A DNA stretch of 64,000 nucleotides, from NCBI GenBank assembly GCA_041398705.1, contig JAWKUI010000005.1, positions 124,001 to 188,000 on the forward strand, written 5' to 3'. The DNA comes from NORP259 sp041398705. Its GTDB lineage: Bacteria; Planctomycetota; UBA1135; GCA-002686595. The position numbers and the translations under genes were made by a program. The notes beneath the pieces were generated by a model. That model did no database searches. It was not told the origin of the DNA and saw only the letters and a list, made by a program, of their open reading frames with translations. This document shows, one piece after another, positions 26,897 through 36,479 of the stretch (within the stretch, counting starts at the first letter, position 1; each line of letters starts with the position of its first letter).

Positions 26897-28075
26897 TCAG
26901 AGCTCCGCGTCGGCCGTCCAGTGGGCCTCGAGGTTGGTGAAGGGCAGGGCAGTGGCGAACACGGGGAAGCCGGTGGCGACGCTGCTGGCTTCCTCGGTGG
27001 CGGTCACCACCTCGTTCGTGTTGCTCTCGTTCGAATAGACTCGGTTCCCCGCCCCCGTGACCGGCGAGTACCACACCACCGTCGGAGTCCCCCGCATGGG
27101 GATCGGAAAGCGCGTCTGGAGCGAGTTGCCCCGGAAGTACGACTCGAAGGCCTGCTGGGCCCCTCGACTCGCCACGGAGCCCGGCGCGACGCCTGGCTCG
27201 TAGCTGCACTGGAAGTACCGGCGGCAGGCAAGGGTCTCGAGCTCGATCGGCAGGTACTCGAACGGGGTCGCCGTGTCCCCGAACTCCACTCGGAACTGCG
27301 CCAGGTGCACGGTGAACAGGGCGCCCTGGGGGAAGAGCAGAGCAATCTCGAGGTGATCGCCCGCCCCCACCGAAGCAGAGCCCACGGCCGGCACCTCGAA
27401 GGTCAGGCTGTGGCGCTTCCAATCCGTAGTACCGGGCACAGCGACCGTGCTCTGCAGGGGCAGGGACACGCTCGCGGATCCGCCGGCACCGAAGTTCTGG
27501 CGCACCTGCACATCGACCGGCCAGCCGGCAGTTTCTTGGCGCATCCACCAGCTCACCGTGATCGTGCGACTGGCCGTCAGGCCCACGTCCTCGATCCGGT
27601 GGGCCAGGTACGGCTGGGCGGCCGTGGCGGCCGTCTGCTGGGTCAACCGGAGCTCGTGGCGCATCCCAGGCGGCGGGTTGCCCGCGGTTCCGGGCGCCTG
27701 GTGCGCCACCTGCAGGAACCCAGCCCCGAGGCTGCTGTCGGACCGGGTTGCCCAGCGGTCGGCGGTGTACCGCTCCCCCTGGCCCGCAGCCAGGCCGATG
27801 GTCGTGCCCCGCTGCCAGACGGCGAAGGAGCCGTTGATGGCCAGGTTGGGCGTGCCCCCATTGCGTGCCGCGATGATCGCGATGGCCTGGCGCAATTGGG
27901 TCCAGTCGCCCTCGGCCGGCGCCAGGCCAGCGTCCACGATGGCGTTGCGCACCTCTTCGGTGAGCCCGTTTGCCCAGGCGGCGCTCGGGTAGCTGCCCGG
28001 CTGGCCGTTCTGCGGGTCCCCTTGAACGAAGAGCCCGGTGTTGGGGTCTACCCCACCTCCAGTTTGGCGGTCCAT
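26897..28075 (-). CDS. Phage tail fibre / receptor-binding-type protein
   Basis: A 392-residue product. Residues 1-60 (NGLTEEVRNAIVDAGLAPAEGDWTQLRQAI) resemble the shaft of Mu-type fibres. NLAINGSFAVWQRG starts a carbohydrate-binding-like domain often found in phage fibre tips (RYTADRW, LAHRIEDV, FEYLPIELETLACRRYFQ). The start codon overlaps the previous stop by one base. It probably contacts the host surface. Confidence 0.65.
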   Translation of the reverse strand: MDRQTGGGVDPNTGLFVQGDPQNGQPGSYPSAAWANGLTEEVRNAIVDAGLAPAEGDWTQLRQAIAIIAARNGGTPNLAINGSFAVWQRGTTIGLAAGQGERYTADRWATRSDSSLGAGFLQVAHQAPGTAGNPPPGMRHELRLTQQTAATAAQPYLAHRIEDVGLTASRTITVSWWMRQETAGWPVDVQVRQNFGAGGSASVSLPLQSTVAVPGTTDWKRHSLTFEVPAVGSASVGAGDHLEIALLFPQGALFTVHLAQFRVEFGDTATPFEYLPIELETLACRRYFQCSYEPGVAPGSVASRGAQQAFESYFRGNSLQTRFPIPMRGTPTVVWYSPVTGAGNRVYSNESNTNEVVTATEEASSVATGFPVFATALPFTNLEAHWTADAEL

Positions 28076-29418
28076 TACGCAACACCTCGCAGGATCTCGA
28101 TGACCTGGATGGAGCAGCCGTCCGCCTTGGACACCACCGATGCCGCTCCCCCATTCTCATGCAGCACCTCGAGGCCGATCGATTCGTCGGTGTCGATCTC
28201 GAAGATCGCCTCGGCCGTGAGCGTTGCCTTGTAGCCGAACTCAGCTGTGTGACTGGTGCCGGCCCGGTAGGCAATGGCGCCGATCGAGTCCAGGTGCACC
28301 ATGCGGATGCGCACCGCGGCGGACTCGTTCTCGACTGAGTTCTGCCCGCTCCAGGTGGCGCGCACGCGCACCATCATGGGACCCGTGCCCACGTACTTGA
28401 GCAGATCGAAGCTCGAGCCGGAGATGCCATCGTGCACCCAGTTGGGCGAAATGTGCAGGTCGCTCTGCAGCTTCATCCGGCCCGCCGTGTTCTGGACGAT
28501 CGGCTTGTCGCTGGTCGCCACCACTCCCACGATGTCCTGCGTCGGCGGAGCAGACCCACCGCTCGTGCCCGGGAGTGGCTCATTGACGAAGCCGCCCTCC
28601 GCGCCACGCCAGCGGATGGTGTCACCCTCTTGGACGTTCGTGATGACCCCGCGAATGGCCTCCAGGCCCATCAGGAAGAGCTTTGCGTCCTCGACGCTCA
28701 GGATGTCCTGGCCGTTCTGAACCAGGGCGAAGCCGTTGAGGTCTAGGTCGCCGCCGAGGCCGGGGTTCGGATCGTCGATCAGATGCCCGAAGTTCAGGCT
28801 CTGGACCCAGTTCACGAGGTTCTGGAAGCGGGCGATGATCTCCTGGGCGCTCCAAAGGTCCTTGGGGCCTGTGCCGTTGTCGTTCGGCTTGACGTTGACC
28901 GCGACGTCGTTGTTGAGCTCCTTGATTTCGACCGTCTCGGGGGTCTCCGTGACGATCCCTCGGAACTCATCGGTGTCCCCGTTGGTGCCGCGGAAGATGC
29001 TACCCGCGCCGCCCGGCGGATCGGTCTGGCCCTCCGCCACCGACACGCTGACCGAGTCCGTGCCGCCCAGGGCCGTGGGCGGGATCAGGCTCTCGTCCAG
29101 CTTGCCCGTGGCGTCCGTCTTGACCAGGCGCCCAGCGCTCGATGCACCCACGCTCGACACGATGGCCTGCAGCAGCGTCATGACCTCGGAGTACGAAAGC
29201 CCCCGCAGCGTGCCGCTGAGTCGCCCCATGAGCGTGTTCGGCCCGGCCGGCGCAGCGATCGGATTTCCCGCAGCGTCCGTCGCGGCCGCCGAGTGGGCGG
29301 AGAGCACCCCCGTGGGGTATGCCCCGCGGATCGTGTCGGTGTCCGGGATCTCTTTGAGCTCTCCCTGCCCTGGATTGGTCGCACTCGGCAGTGCGTATAC
29401 CGCCCTTCGTTCAACCAT
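28075..29418 (-). CDS. Phage tail fibre protein
   Basis: A 447-residue product with low-complexity Ala/Gly/Thr N-terminus, segments typical of fibre shafts (RLVKTDATGKLDESLIPPTALGG, NNDVAVNVKPNDNG, DLDLNGFALVQNG) and a beta-rich C-terminal part. It lies between the gp48-like baseplate gene and a second fibre gene, where Mu-like phages carry fibres. The exact receptor is unknown. Confidence 0.65.
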   Translation of the reverse strand: MVERRAVYALPSATNPGQGELKEIPDTDTIRGAYPTGVLSAHSAAATDAAGNPIAAPAGPNTLMGRLSGTLRGLSYSEVMTLLQAIVSSVGASSAGRLVKTDATGKLDESLIPPTALGGTDSVSVSVAEGQTDPPGGAGSIFRGTNGDTDEFRGIVTETPETVEIKELNNDVAVNVKPNDNGTGPKDLWSAQEIIARFQNLVNWVQSLNFGHLIDDPNPGLGGDLDLNGFALVQNGQDILSVEDAKLFLMGLEAIRGVITNVQEGDTIRWRGAEGGFVNEPLPGTSGGSAPPTQDIVGVVATSDKPIVQNTAGRMKLQSDLHISPNWVHDGISGSSFDLLKYVGTGPMMVRVRATWSGQNSVENESAAVRIRMVHLDSIGAIAYRAGTSHTAEFGYKATLTAEAIFEIDTDESIGLEVLHENGGAASVVSKADGCSIQVIEILRGVA

Positions 29419-30397
29419 CGCTTCTTCCTCTCAGGTTCACTTTCATGATGGATCCGTCAGCCATGCCGACACTGATCTGGTCGCCGGAGTCGTCGAGGTA
29501 GAGCGTGGTTTCGCTCCCTCCCTCGAAGTCCAGGTGGTCGTGCTCCACATGGACCTGGATTTGCTCGCCATTCGCCATTCCGATGGCCAGGAGCCAGTTA
29601 GAGCCATGTGGCTGCAACGGGATTTGGATGTCCCCACCGCCTGCTGATCCCACCGGGATGGTCCCATCCACAACGGGGATCCGGAGGCCATCGCCGCCCC
29701 CGACGCGGACAGCAATGCCCGCCGCTTCCCGGGGAATCCACCAGAAGACCCCAGGGGTCCGCTCGATGGGCAGCCACAGCACCACCGCGGCGTCTTGGCC
29801 CTGGTAGGTGAACAGCAGGCGCACGTGCGCCGGCGCCGCCTCGGTCAGCGCGCACTCGGCCCCCGAGTTCCCGTCCACCCAGCTGAAGGGGTCCCAGCCG
29901 AACTGGGAAAGGCCGAACTCAAAGCGCCGCACAGGGCGCAGGCCAAAGTCGATCGTGACCAGGAACCGGGTCTCCGCCGGGCCAAACTCACAGGGCCCGA
30001 GCTCCCAGGTGCCGAACTGGGTCGGCCGGTGTCGGTGCACCGTCACCGTGCCCCCAAAGGCGCGGGCGATCTGCTCGAGCACGAGTGGGCTGGACCCATT
30101 GCTTGCCAGGACGCGCGCAAGCAGCGCCGCGCGCCGCCCCTCGACCGTGTCGGGCGGCGTGCCGCAGCCGCTGGGCAGGCCCCAGATGCGCTCCCAATCG
30201 CTCAGGGTCTCCGCGGCAGTGCGCGGGTCCGCTTCCTCAATCAGGTCGCAGGTGCGCCCCGTGAGGCGCTCCAGTTCGCCCGACACGCCCAGGAGCAGCT
30301 TTCCTAGGTTGGAGTCGAGCCCCTGGGGCAGGATCCAACCAGGGGGCAGCAGCTGGCGCATGGCGCGCGCGTGCTCGGGCCGGGTCGCTACAACCAC
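29411..30397 (-). CDS. Baseplate/tail protein, Mu gp48-like (YmfQ/DUF2313)
   Basis: A 328-residue product. The N-terminal 170 residues (MRQLLPPGWILPQGLDSNLGKLLLGVSGELERL, DLIEEADPRTAAETLSDWERIWGLP) match the Mu gp48/YmfQ family, which links the baseplate wedge and fibres. The C-terminal part (from about residue 215) is an added beta-rich module with repeated GGGD/GSAGGG turns, longer than the usual ~200-residue family member. It overlaps the baseplate J gene by 10 bp. Confidence 0.8.
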   Translation of the reverse strand: MVVATRPEHARAMRQLLPPGWILPQGLDSNLGKLLLGVSGELERLTGRTCDLIEEADPRTAAETLSDWERIWGLPSGCGTPPDTVEGRRAALLARVLASNGSSPLVLEQIARAFGGTVTVHRHRPTQFGTWELGPCEFGPAETRFLVTIDFGLRPVRRFEFGLSQFGWDPFSWVDGNSGAECALTEAAPAHVRLLFTYQGQDAAVVLWLPIERTPGVFWWIPREAAGIAVRVGGGDGLRIPVVDGTIPVGSAGGGDIQIPLQPHGSNWLLAIGMANGEQIQVHVEHDHLDFEGGSETTLYLDDSGDQISVGMADGSIMKVNLRGRSDG

Positions 30398-31464
30398 GTC
30401 ACCACCCCCAGGCGTGCGATCGTGCCGGCAGGCACCTCGATGTTCGCGGCCGGCGCCACCAGGACGTGATCCTTCTCACCCGGCGTCGTGCTGATCGCCT
30501 CGTGCAGGTGGCTGATCGGGATGTCGACCCCGGGCTCCGCGCGCAGGGTGAACAGGTCGGCCAGGCTCGCCTCCACCGCGGCCTTCACTGCGGCCGTGTT
30601 GGGCTGCACTGATAGGCTGAAGTCCACCTGCAGAATGGCCGGGGCGAACACCACGAGCTCCGCGCCGATCGGCGCGCGCCGCGCGATGTACTGCTCGACT
30701 TCGTCCAGCTCCCCCTGGCTCGGGATGGAACTGTCCGAATCGTCCTCGCGCAGGAAGGTGAGCCCCACCGTGCCGATACCCAGGTGATTCGCAAACGCCC
30801 AGGCGCGGGTGACGCCGGGCACCTCGCGGGCCCAGGCTTCATAGTCCGCTACCGCCCCGCCTCGAGGCGGGGACTTCAGGCGCTCGAGCAGACGCCCCCG
30901 CAGGCTCTCGTCGCTCTCGGGGTCGTTGCCGCCGATCACCCCATCGGTGCCGGGCTTCACGAAACCATGCGCCACAATCCCCTGCACCGGGGTGTTGAAC
31001 GTCAGGATGGTCTCCGCCGCCTGGTTCCCTGCTTCCCCAGGCTCCAGAGCTTCGATCGGGAACGTAACAGCGGCGGGAACACCCGGTGATGCCGGCTGCA
31101 CCACCGAGGTTGCGGTGACCACGTAAGTCTGCCCGCCAATCTGAAGCAGCGTGCCCTCGTCCAGCACCTTGCCGGCAGTCCCTTTTGCGATGCCTAAGCC
31201 GGCCGCAAAGGTGGCAGGCTTGCGGGTCATGCCCCAGATGCTGGCCCAGCGCTCGAGGTTCTCGCCCTCGGCGGTATCCGGGAAGATCTGGCGGATCGCC
31301 CACCCGACGTGCCCGTGCGCGCCAGCCACCGCCCCGGCCATTGCAGCCGCGAGCGCCTGCACCATCGAGCGGCGCGGCGTCGGTCCCACACCGAGCTCGG
31401 TCTGCACATCCGCAAGAACGCGCTCCCGGATGGTGGGAATTCTGGGGACTTCAAAGGGCGGCAT
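30388..31464 (-). CDS. Baseplate J-like protein (Mu gp47)
   Basis: A 358-residue wedge protein. It has the family pattern: VPRIPTIRERVLADVQTEL at the N-terminus, GENLERWASIWGMTRKPATFA, then GTLLQIGGQTYVVTA, GTDGVIGGNDPESDESLRGRLLERLKSPPRGGAVADYEAWAREVPGVTRAWAF and LGIGTVGLTFL. It lies in Mu order between gp46-like and gp48-like genes. Confidence 0.92.
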   Translation of the reverse strand: MPPFEVPRIPTIRERVLADVQTELGVGPTPRRSMVQALAAAMAGAVAGAHGHVGWAIRQIFPDTAEGENLERWASIWGMTRKPATFAAGLGIAKGTAGKVLDEGTLLQIGGQTYVVTATSVVQPASPGVPAAVTFPIEALEPGEAGNQAAETILTFNTPVQGIVAHGFVKPGTDGVIGGNDPESDESLRGRLLERLKSPPRGGAVADYEAWAREVPGVTRAWAFANHLGIGTVGLTFLREDDSDSSIPSQGELDEVEQYIARRAPIGAELVVFAPAILQVDFSLSVQPNTAAVKAAVEASLADLFTLRAEPGVDIPISHLHEAISTTPGEKDHVLVAPAANIEVPAGTIARLGVVTWL

Positions 31465-31470
31465 GATCCA

Positions 31471-31926
31471 TCAGGCCGCGCTAAGGCGCAGCGTACCTCC
31501 CTCCCACGAGAATGTCCCTTCCAATTCGTCCCACAGGTGCGCCCACTCGGGCGCGTTCCCACGATGGATGCGCACGCTGAGCGCCAGGCCGTTCAACTCA
31601 TAGCGCTCGGCCGCCACGTCAATCTGGCTCGCGATGCCATCCTCGAGCAGCCACTGCAGCGACGCCTCGGCCGATTGCCGCGCGCGCTCGATCAGCTCTT
31701 CGGTCAGCTTGGCCCGCTGCAACTGCCACAGCAGGCTCCCCCACTCGTCCCCATCGGTGTCTCCCCACCATCCCTGCGGATCCGTGCCCGGGTCCGCCTG
31801 GTCGTCGCGCGCATTCGTGAAGAGCGAGAGCAGTACCGCACTTTGCAGGCCCCGATCTTGCACGAGATCCCCGGGTTCCAGGGCCAAATCCCCCCCCGTA
31901 TCGGACGTCAGCAGGATTGCGTCCAT
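31471..31926 (-). CDS. Mu gp46-like baseplate protein
   Basis: A 151-residue product. LQSAVLLSLFTNARDDQADPGTDPQGWWGD and GSLLWQLQRAKLTEELIERARQSAEASLQWLLEDG are the conserved GP46 signatures (gp25-like wedge component). Position between gp45-like and gp47-like genes agrees. Confidence 0.88.
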   Translation of the reverse strand: MDAILLTSDTGGDLALEPGDLVQDRGLQSAVLLSLFTNARDDQADPGTDPQGWWGDTDGDEWGSLLWQLQRAKLTEELIERARQSAEASLQWLLEDGIASQIDVAAERYELNGLALSVRIHRGNAPEWAHLWDELEGTFSWEGGTLRLSAA

Positions 31927-31928
31927 GC

Positions 31929-32456
31929 CTAGAGACCTCCCATCAGGGGTTGGGGCGGCCCGGTCGGGCCATCCGGATCGGGGTGCACGTGTGCGTTGTA
32001 GGTCTGGCGCATCTCCGCCATGGAGCCGGTGCCGTCCTCGACCTGGCCAGAAACCGCCAGGTCACCATCGATCGACACTCCGGCTGGCGCTTTGATCGAC
32101 ACGGAGCCATCGGCGTGCACGCGTACACGAGCGCCGCTCCCGGGCGCGTAGAGCTCCACGTCCCCATCCCCAAGGTCGGATGCGCCACCCGATCCATCGG
32201 AGATGCAGATCACCTGGGCCCCGGACCGTGCACCCCCGAGGCTGACCACGAGCGCCGCTTCCCCCGCCGGCGGCTGCGCACGGAAGCCAAACGGCCACCA
32301 CACCGGCACCCTGGAGAGCCTCTCCTGGTAGATCCCCTGCAAAGCCGCGCGGCCCACGGGCGACGATTGGTCGAGATCTTCCACCCGGCACGTGCACACG
32401 AGAGCGGTGATCCGGTCCCGCAGCGGCCGCAGCAGTCTGGAGATAGCGCCGTTCAT
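31929..32456 (-). CDS. Baseplate assembly protein V / spike (Mu gp45-like)
   Basis: A 175-residue product with an OB-like segment (VPVWWPFGFRAQPPAGEAALVVSLGGARSGAQVICISD) and a beta-helical spike part (GDVELYAPGSGARVRVHADGSVSIKAPAGVSIDGDLAVSG), ending with the HxH-type HVHPDPDG tip motif that binds metal in such spikes. Four-base overlap with the upstream gp44-like gene. Confidence 0.88.
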   Translation of the reverse strand: MNGAISRLLRPLRDRITALVCTCRVEDLDQSSPVGRAALQGIYQERLSRVPVWWPFGFRAQPPAGEAALVVSLGGARSGAQVICISDGSGGASDLGDGDVELYAPGSGARVRVHADGSVSIKAPAGVSIDGDLAVSGQVEDGTGSMAEMRQTYNAHVHPDPDGPTGPPQPLMGGL

Positions 32457-33508
32457 AGCCAGCCGCCCTCCTTCATCTGCTCACGAATCGAATCGTCCAC
32501 TTCCCCGCGCACGGGCTCGGGCACGTAGGCCTTTGGGTCCACGAGCTCGAGGCGCCCGGATTCTCCCGAGTCGCCGTCCACCTTCAGGCTCAGGCCGGCC
32601 ACGAGGAACTCCCCTTCCACCCCCACATCCTGGGCATCCACCGACACCAAGGCGTTGGAAGCCCACAGGAGCCCCGACGAGGTCCACCCCTCGACCAGAC
32701 AGGTCGCCGAAGTGGAGCGTGCCGCGTTCACCGCCGCGTGCCACTCGGCGATGCGTTGGCAGTCGTAGGGCGTGACGTTGCCAGGCGCCTGGATCACGAT
32801 CTGGCGGGAGCCGCGAATCCCACGGTCTTCAGCATTGCCCTCGGCCGACACCGCCGTATCAAGGGCAAAGTCGTCCGTGTCCGTGGACTGGCCTACCACC
32901 TGCAAGTTCCGGAACCGCCCGGTGAGGTTGGTGCGCAGGGTGAGGCCCTTGAGGTTGCGGCCCAGCTGCAGAGCCTGGCCGCTCCGGCGCTGACCGACCT
33001 TTTCGAGCACCAGCTGCCCGTCCGGGTCGCTGCGCAACAGGACCCCCTCGGGCCGCGCGTAGCGCTCGATCGCGTCGTGGATCGTCTCCCCGACCTGGAA
33101 CGTGGCCCGCGGGATGATCGGCAGGGACGGCACGTTGTTCCGCACCCCGATGCGCAGCCCCTCGAACTGGGTCAGGAAGTACGCGATCGAGCTCAGGTTA
33201 CCGCCCGAAAGCTGCGACATCCGCCCGATCGAGGAATCGACCAGGTCGCACGTGCGAGAGCGCGCGCGGATCGAGGCCTTGGCGTCGGTATCGGTGAGCT
33301 CGATCTCGACCTCGTCGGCCCAGCCGGTGAAGAAGAGCTCCTTCTCGTACCTGCAGATGATCTGCTCGCCCCCGTGTAGGCCCGCAAACACCGAAGCCGG
33401 ACCGTTCACTGAGACCTCATCCGCGAGCGCATCGATGCTCGACGAGTACTCGAGGGTGGACCAGCCGTCGATCAGCCGCCCGTTGGCGTAGAGCTCGATA
33501 CTAGGCAT
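32453..33508 (-). CDS. Baseplate hub protein (Mu gp44-like)
   Basis: A 351-residue product starting MPSIELYANGRLIDGWSTLEYSSSIDALADEVSV, then IICRYEKELFFTGWADEVEIELTDTDAKASIRARSRTCDLVD, the hub layout of gp44/gpD proteins. The ATG at 33506-33508 is chosen; the longer open frame is read-through of the upstream gene. It overlaps the circularisation-protein stop by 8 bp. Confidence 0.88.
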   Translation of the reverse strand: MPSIELYANGRLIDGWSTLEYSSSIDALADEVSVNGPASVFAGLHGGEQIICRYEKELFFTGWADEVEIELTDTDAKASIRARSRTCDLVDSSIGRMSQLSGGNLSSIAYFLTQFEGLRIGVRNNVPSLPIIPRATFQVGETIHDAIERYARPEGVLLRSDPDGQLVLEKVGQRRSGQALQLGRNLKGLTLRTNLTGRFRNLQVVGQSTDTDDFALDTAVSAEGNAEDRGIRGSRQIVIQAPGNVTPYDCQRIAEWHAAVNAARSTSATCLVEGWTSSGLLWASNALVSVDAQDVGVEGEFLVAGLSLKVDGDSGESGRLELVDPKAYVPEPVRGEVDDSIREQMKEGGWL

Positions 33509-34691
33509 GGGCCAGCACCTCCAGCGGCACACCAGCCGGCACGAACAGCGGGTGGGCAATCTGGTTGCGCCCGACGATGTCCCCGGCCTGGTCTGCACTT
33601 CCATGCAACCGGTACGCCACCACGAGCGCGGGCTCCCGTGCATCCAACACGACCGCCTTGAGCCTCGGAAGCTCACCGGCCGGGCCCGGGATGGCGTTCG
33701 CCAACGCCGCTCCAAGAGCGTGCAGGCGCTGCCAGACCCCGTGAGTGACCCTGTCCCCGTGGTCGCGGATCACATCGGCGATGCGGTCCTTGGCGCGGGC
33801 CGCCTCGTCCCAACTGCCCCAGTCGCCGTTCACCGCACGGTTCGCAGCCTCTCCAAGCGCGATCCCCGCGAGCAGGCCCGTGGTCGAGCGGCCGTTCTCC
33901 TCGGCGATCCCCGCTTGGTGGCTCTGCCCAAATCTCGCCCGGGCCCTCTGAGTGGCGAGGCCGAGCAGGACTCGCAGGGCGATCTCCCTCGAGGTGATTG
34001 CCTGGGCGATCTCCTTGATGATGCCCGAGATGTCCCCCGCCAGGCTCTCCGGGTCCATCAGCCGCGTCGCGGCATTGTCCGCCAGCTGCCGGACCCTGCG
34101 CAGGAACTTGGCCAGATCCCCCACCATGCTCGACGAGGCTTCTTCCGCGATCTGGGCAAACTCCTGGATGTCCTTCGCGGCCGATTCAGTGACAAAGCCG
34201 GCCACGCCGCGCACCACCAGGTTGCTCGAGTACTCACTCACCGCGGCCTCTTGCAACTCGACCACAGCTGAACTGACCGCGGCAGTCCGCTCGGTGCGAC
34301 CGGGCGACCGGCGCGAGCTTGCGTGCAGCGCCCCGGCGACGATGAACTGGATGGTGAACTTGCAGCTCCCGCCCTCGAGGTTGCCCTCGCGCAACTCCCA
34401 CGAGGCGACCTTGACCCGCAGGCTGCCGAGCCATGGGTGCACCAAGAGTCCCTCCATGCCGTCCTCGAGCTTGGCCATCAGGGCCTTACGATCCAGGTCG
34501 TAGTCCTCGCCCAGCAGGAAGGCCTCTACGCGGATCTGCCGAGTTCCCTGGCCCAGGTCCTGGATCACCGGCTCATCGCGAAACGGGGCGTGTGAGACCG
34601 CCAGGCGCCGGCTTCCCGACCGGCTGTGGTTGTCCACGTGGAATGCCACGCCCATGAAGCTGGCCGGCAGGTATCGCTCGCGCCAGCCCAC
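33501..34691 (-). CDS. DNA circularization N-domain protein (Mu gpN/gp43-like)
   Basis: A 396-residue product. The N-terminal 110 residues (WRERYLPASFMGVAFHVDNHSRSGSRRLAVSHAPFRDEPVIQDLGQGTRQIRVEAFLLGEDYD, then GLLVHPWLGSLRVKV) are the DNA_circ_N domain of tail proteins placed between tape measure and gp44. The C-terminal half is helical. The start is taken as GTG at 34689-34691, which overlaps a TAG in the frame the tape measure should end in. As sequenced, the tape-measure frame reads straight into it, giving a 992-residue fusion. Confidence 0.82.
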   Translation of the reverse strand: MGWRERYLPASFMGVAFHVDNHSRSGSRRLAVSHAPFRDEPVIQDLGQGTRQIRVEAFLLGEDYDLDRKALMAKLEDGMEGLLVHPWLGSLRVKVASWELREGNLEGGSCKFTIQFIVAGALHASSRRSPGRTERTAAVSSAVVELQEAAVSEYSSNLVVRGVAGFVTESAAKDIQEFAQIAEEASSSMVGDLAKFLRRVRQLADNAATRLMDPESLAGDISGIIKEIAQAITSREIALRVLLGLATQRARARFGQSHQAGIAEENGRSTTGLLAGIALGEAANRAVNGDWGSWDEAARAKDRIADVIRDHGDRVTHGVWQRLHALGAALANAIPGPAGELPRLKAVVLDAREPALVVAYRLHGSADQAGDIVGRNQIAHPLFVPAGVPLEVLAHA

Positions 34692-36479
34692 TAGAACCCA
34701 CCCCCAAGAGCCAGACCCCGGTCGATGCGGTTCACACTCACCATCGACACCGCGGGACCGCACATCTGCCACCTTGATCGTGTCGCGGTCGCCGTTGACA
34801 TCGATGCGCACCGCCACCTCACCGCTCTGGCCAGGCAGTCCGGACGGCAGGCTGTTGCTGCCGGCAAAGGAGTCCTTGAGGCCCGGGTCTTCGAAGCCAC
34901 CCGGCGCGCCGAAGGGGCTGGCGCCGTCGAGGATCGATGGCGCGCCGCGGCCACCGGATCCGGACGGTGGTTGCTTATCGAGGACCGAAGTCTCGGGGCT
35001 GTTGTCTCCACCACCGAACCCGAGGAATCCGACGAGCCCCAATCCGATCTTCTTGACGAAGCCCCAGATGTCACCAAAGATCGCCTTGACGTTTTCCCAG
35101 ATGCTTAGGCTGGAGTCCCACTTGGACACCACCCAAGCGATTGCTCCCGCAAGCAGCAGCAACGGGTGGGCCCGAACCACCCCAAACAGGAGTTTGATGA
35201 GGCCGGTGGTCTTGCCAATGATGGGCCACCCCATCTTGATTACGCTCCACACCTTCGACGCCCCACCGGTCAGCGCGACGAGGCCCGAGATCGTGGATCC
35301 AATACCGATGAGCGCCGGACCAAACGCCGCCCCCAGCGCGGCAACCGCCACCCCGGTTTGAAGAACCCAGGGGCTGGTATCCGCGAGCTTGCCCATCAGG
35401 TCCCCAACGACCATGAGCCCGGCTGCCATCTTGTCCAGGGCGCCGGTCTCCCCAAGCTTGAAGAGCAGCTGACTCCAGGCCGCGTCGAGCTTGGCCTTCG
35501 CCTCCACCGCCCCCTGCATGACCACGCCTGCCTGGCGGGTATCCTCGCCAAGCGATTTTGCGAGCTCGGCCGAGTTCTGCTTCGCGTGCTCGAGGCCCCC
35601 GTCCAGGAGAGCCTGCACACGCTTCGCCTGCTCGGTTCCAAAGAGCCGAACCAACTGATTCGCCGTCGGCTTGGCCTTCTCCAAGTTCTGCAGGAACTGC
35701 AGGCCAAACTTCGGGTCCCCGGCCTCGTCGTACACCTCGGCCATCGTGAAGCCGAGCTCCGACAGGACCTGCTTGGTCTGGGTCGTGCGCGCCGCCAGGA
35801 CGCTGTACATCGTCGACAGGGCGATACCCGCCTTGCGGCCTTTGAGTTGGCGGTTCTCCAGCAGGGTCAGCAGGCCGACCGTGTCCTCGAGCGGGATGTT
35901 GGCTTTGGTCGCGGTCGGGCCGAACTCCCGAATGGCGTCGGTGAGGTTCTGGACGCTTGCCTTGCCCTGCAGCTGGGCCATGGCCAGCATGCCGGTCAGG
36001 CGCCCGGCCTGGTCCGCTCCGAGACTGTACGCCTTCAGGGAGTTCCAGACCCGCTCGGTGGAGTCGGCCATCTCCATCTCCGCCGCCGTCGCCAGGGCCG
36101 CGATGTTGGGGATCGCCTTCAGGCTGTCCTTTGCCGCAACGCTCCACCCCGCGAGGTTCTTCTGGGACTCCGCGATCTCCTGGGCACTGGCCTTCGACCT
36201 CTTGGCGACATCGAACGCCTGTTCGGCGAGTGCCGTCATCTCCTCGCCCGAGTACTTGCCCCAGTCCTGGGTGCGATTCCGGGCTTCCCCAAACTTCGCA
36301 CCGAAGTTGAAGACGGCTGCCCCTGCGGCCACAACAGGAGCCGTCAGCCCCAAGGACAACTTTCGGCCGAGCGCCGAAGTCCTGGAACCAAAGTCCGCCA
36401 TGGCCACTCCGGCATGCTGCAGCTTGGGCGTGAGTTCATCACGCCCTTGCAGTTGCACGAATAGCGAGTAGCCCTTCAT
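34691..36479 (-). CDS. Tail tape measure protein (TP901-like), frame shift near its end
   Basis: It sets tail length and threads the tube. About 595 residues: Ala-rich helical N-terminus, TP901 core (RVWNSLKAYSLGADQAGRLTGMLAMAQLQGKASVQNLTDAIREFGPTATKANI, LSTMYSVLAA), and hydrophobic segments around residues 360-460 (GVAVAALGAAFGPALIGIGS, HPLLLLAGAIAWVV). Near 34750-34760 the frame with coding character changes: KVADVR continues best as PAVSMVSVNRIDRGLALGGGF and stops at TAG 34691-34693. Staying in frame gives the read-through fusion. ATG at 36477-36479 overlaps the frameshift-product stop of the chaperone gene. Confidence 0.88.

Noticed and set aside
25907..28234. A 775-codon plus-strand frame
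   Set aside because: Opposite intact fibre genes; composition typical of antisense G+C shadows.
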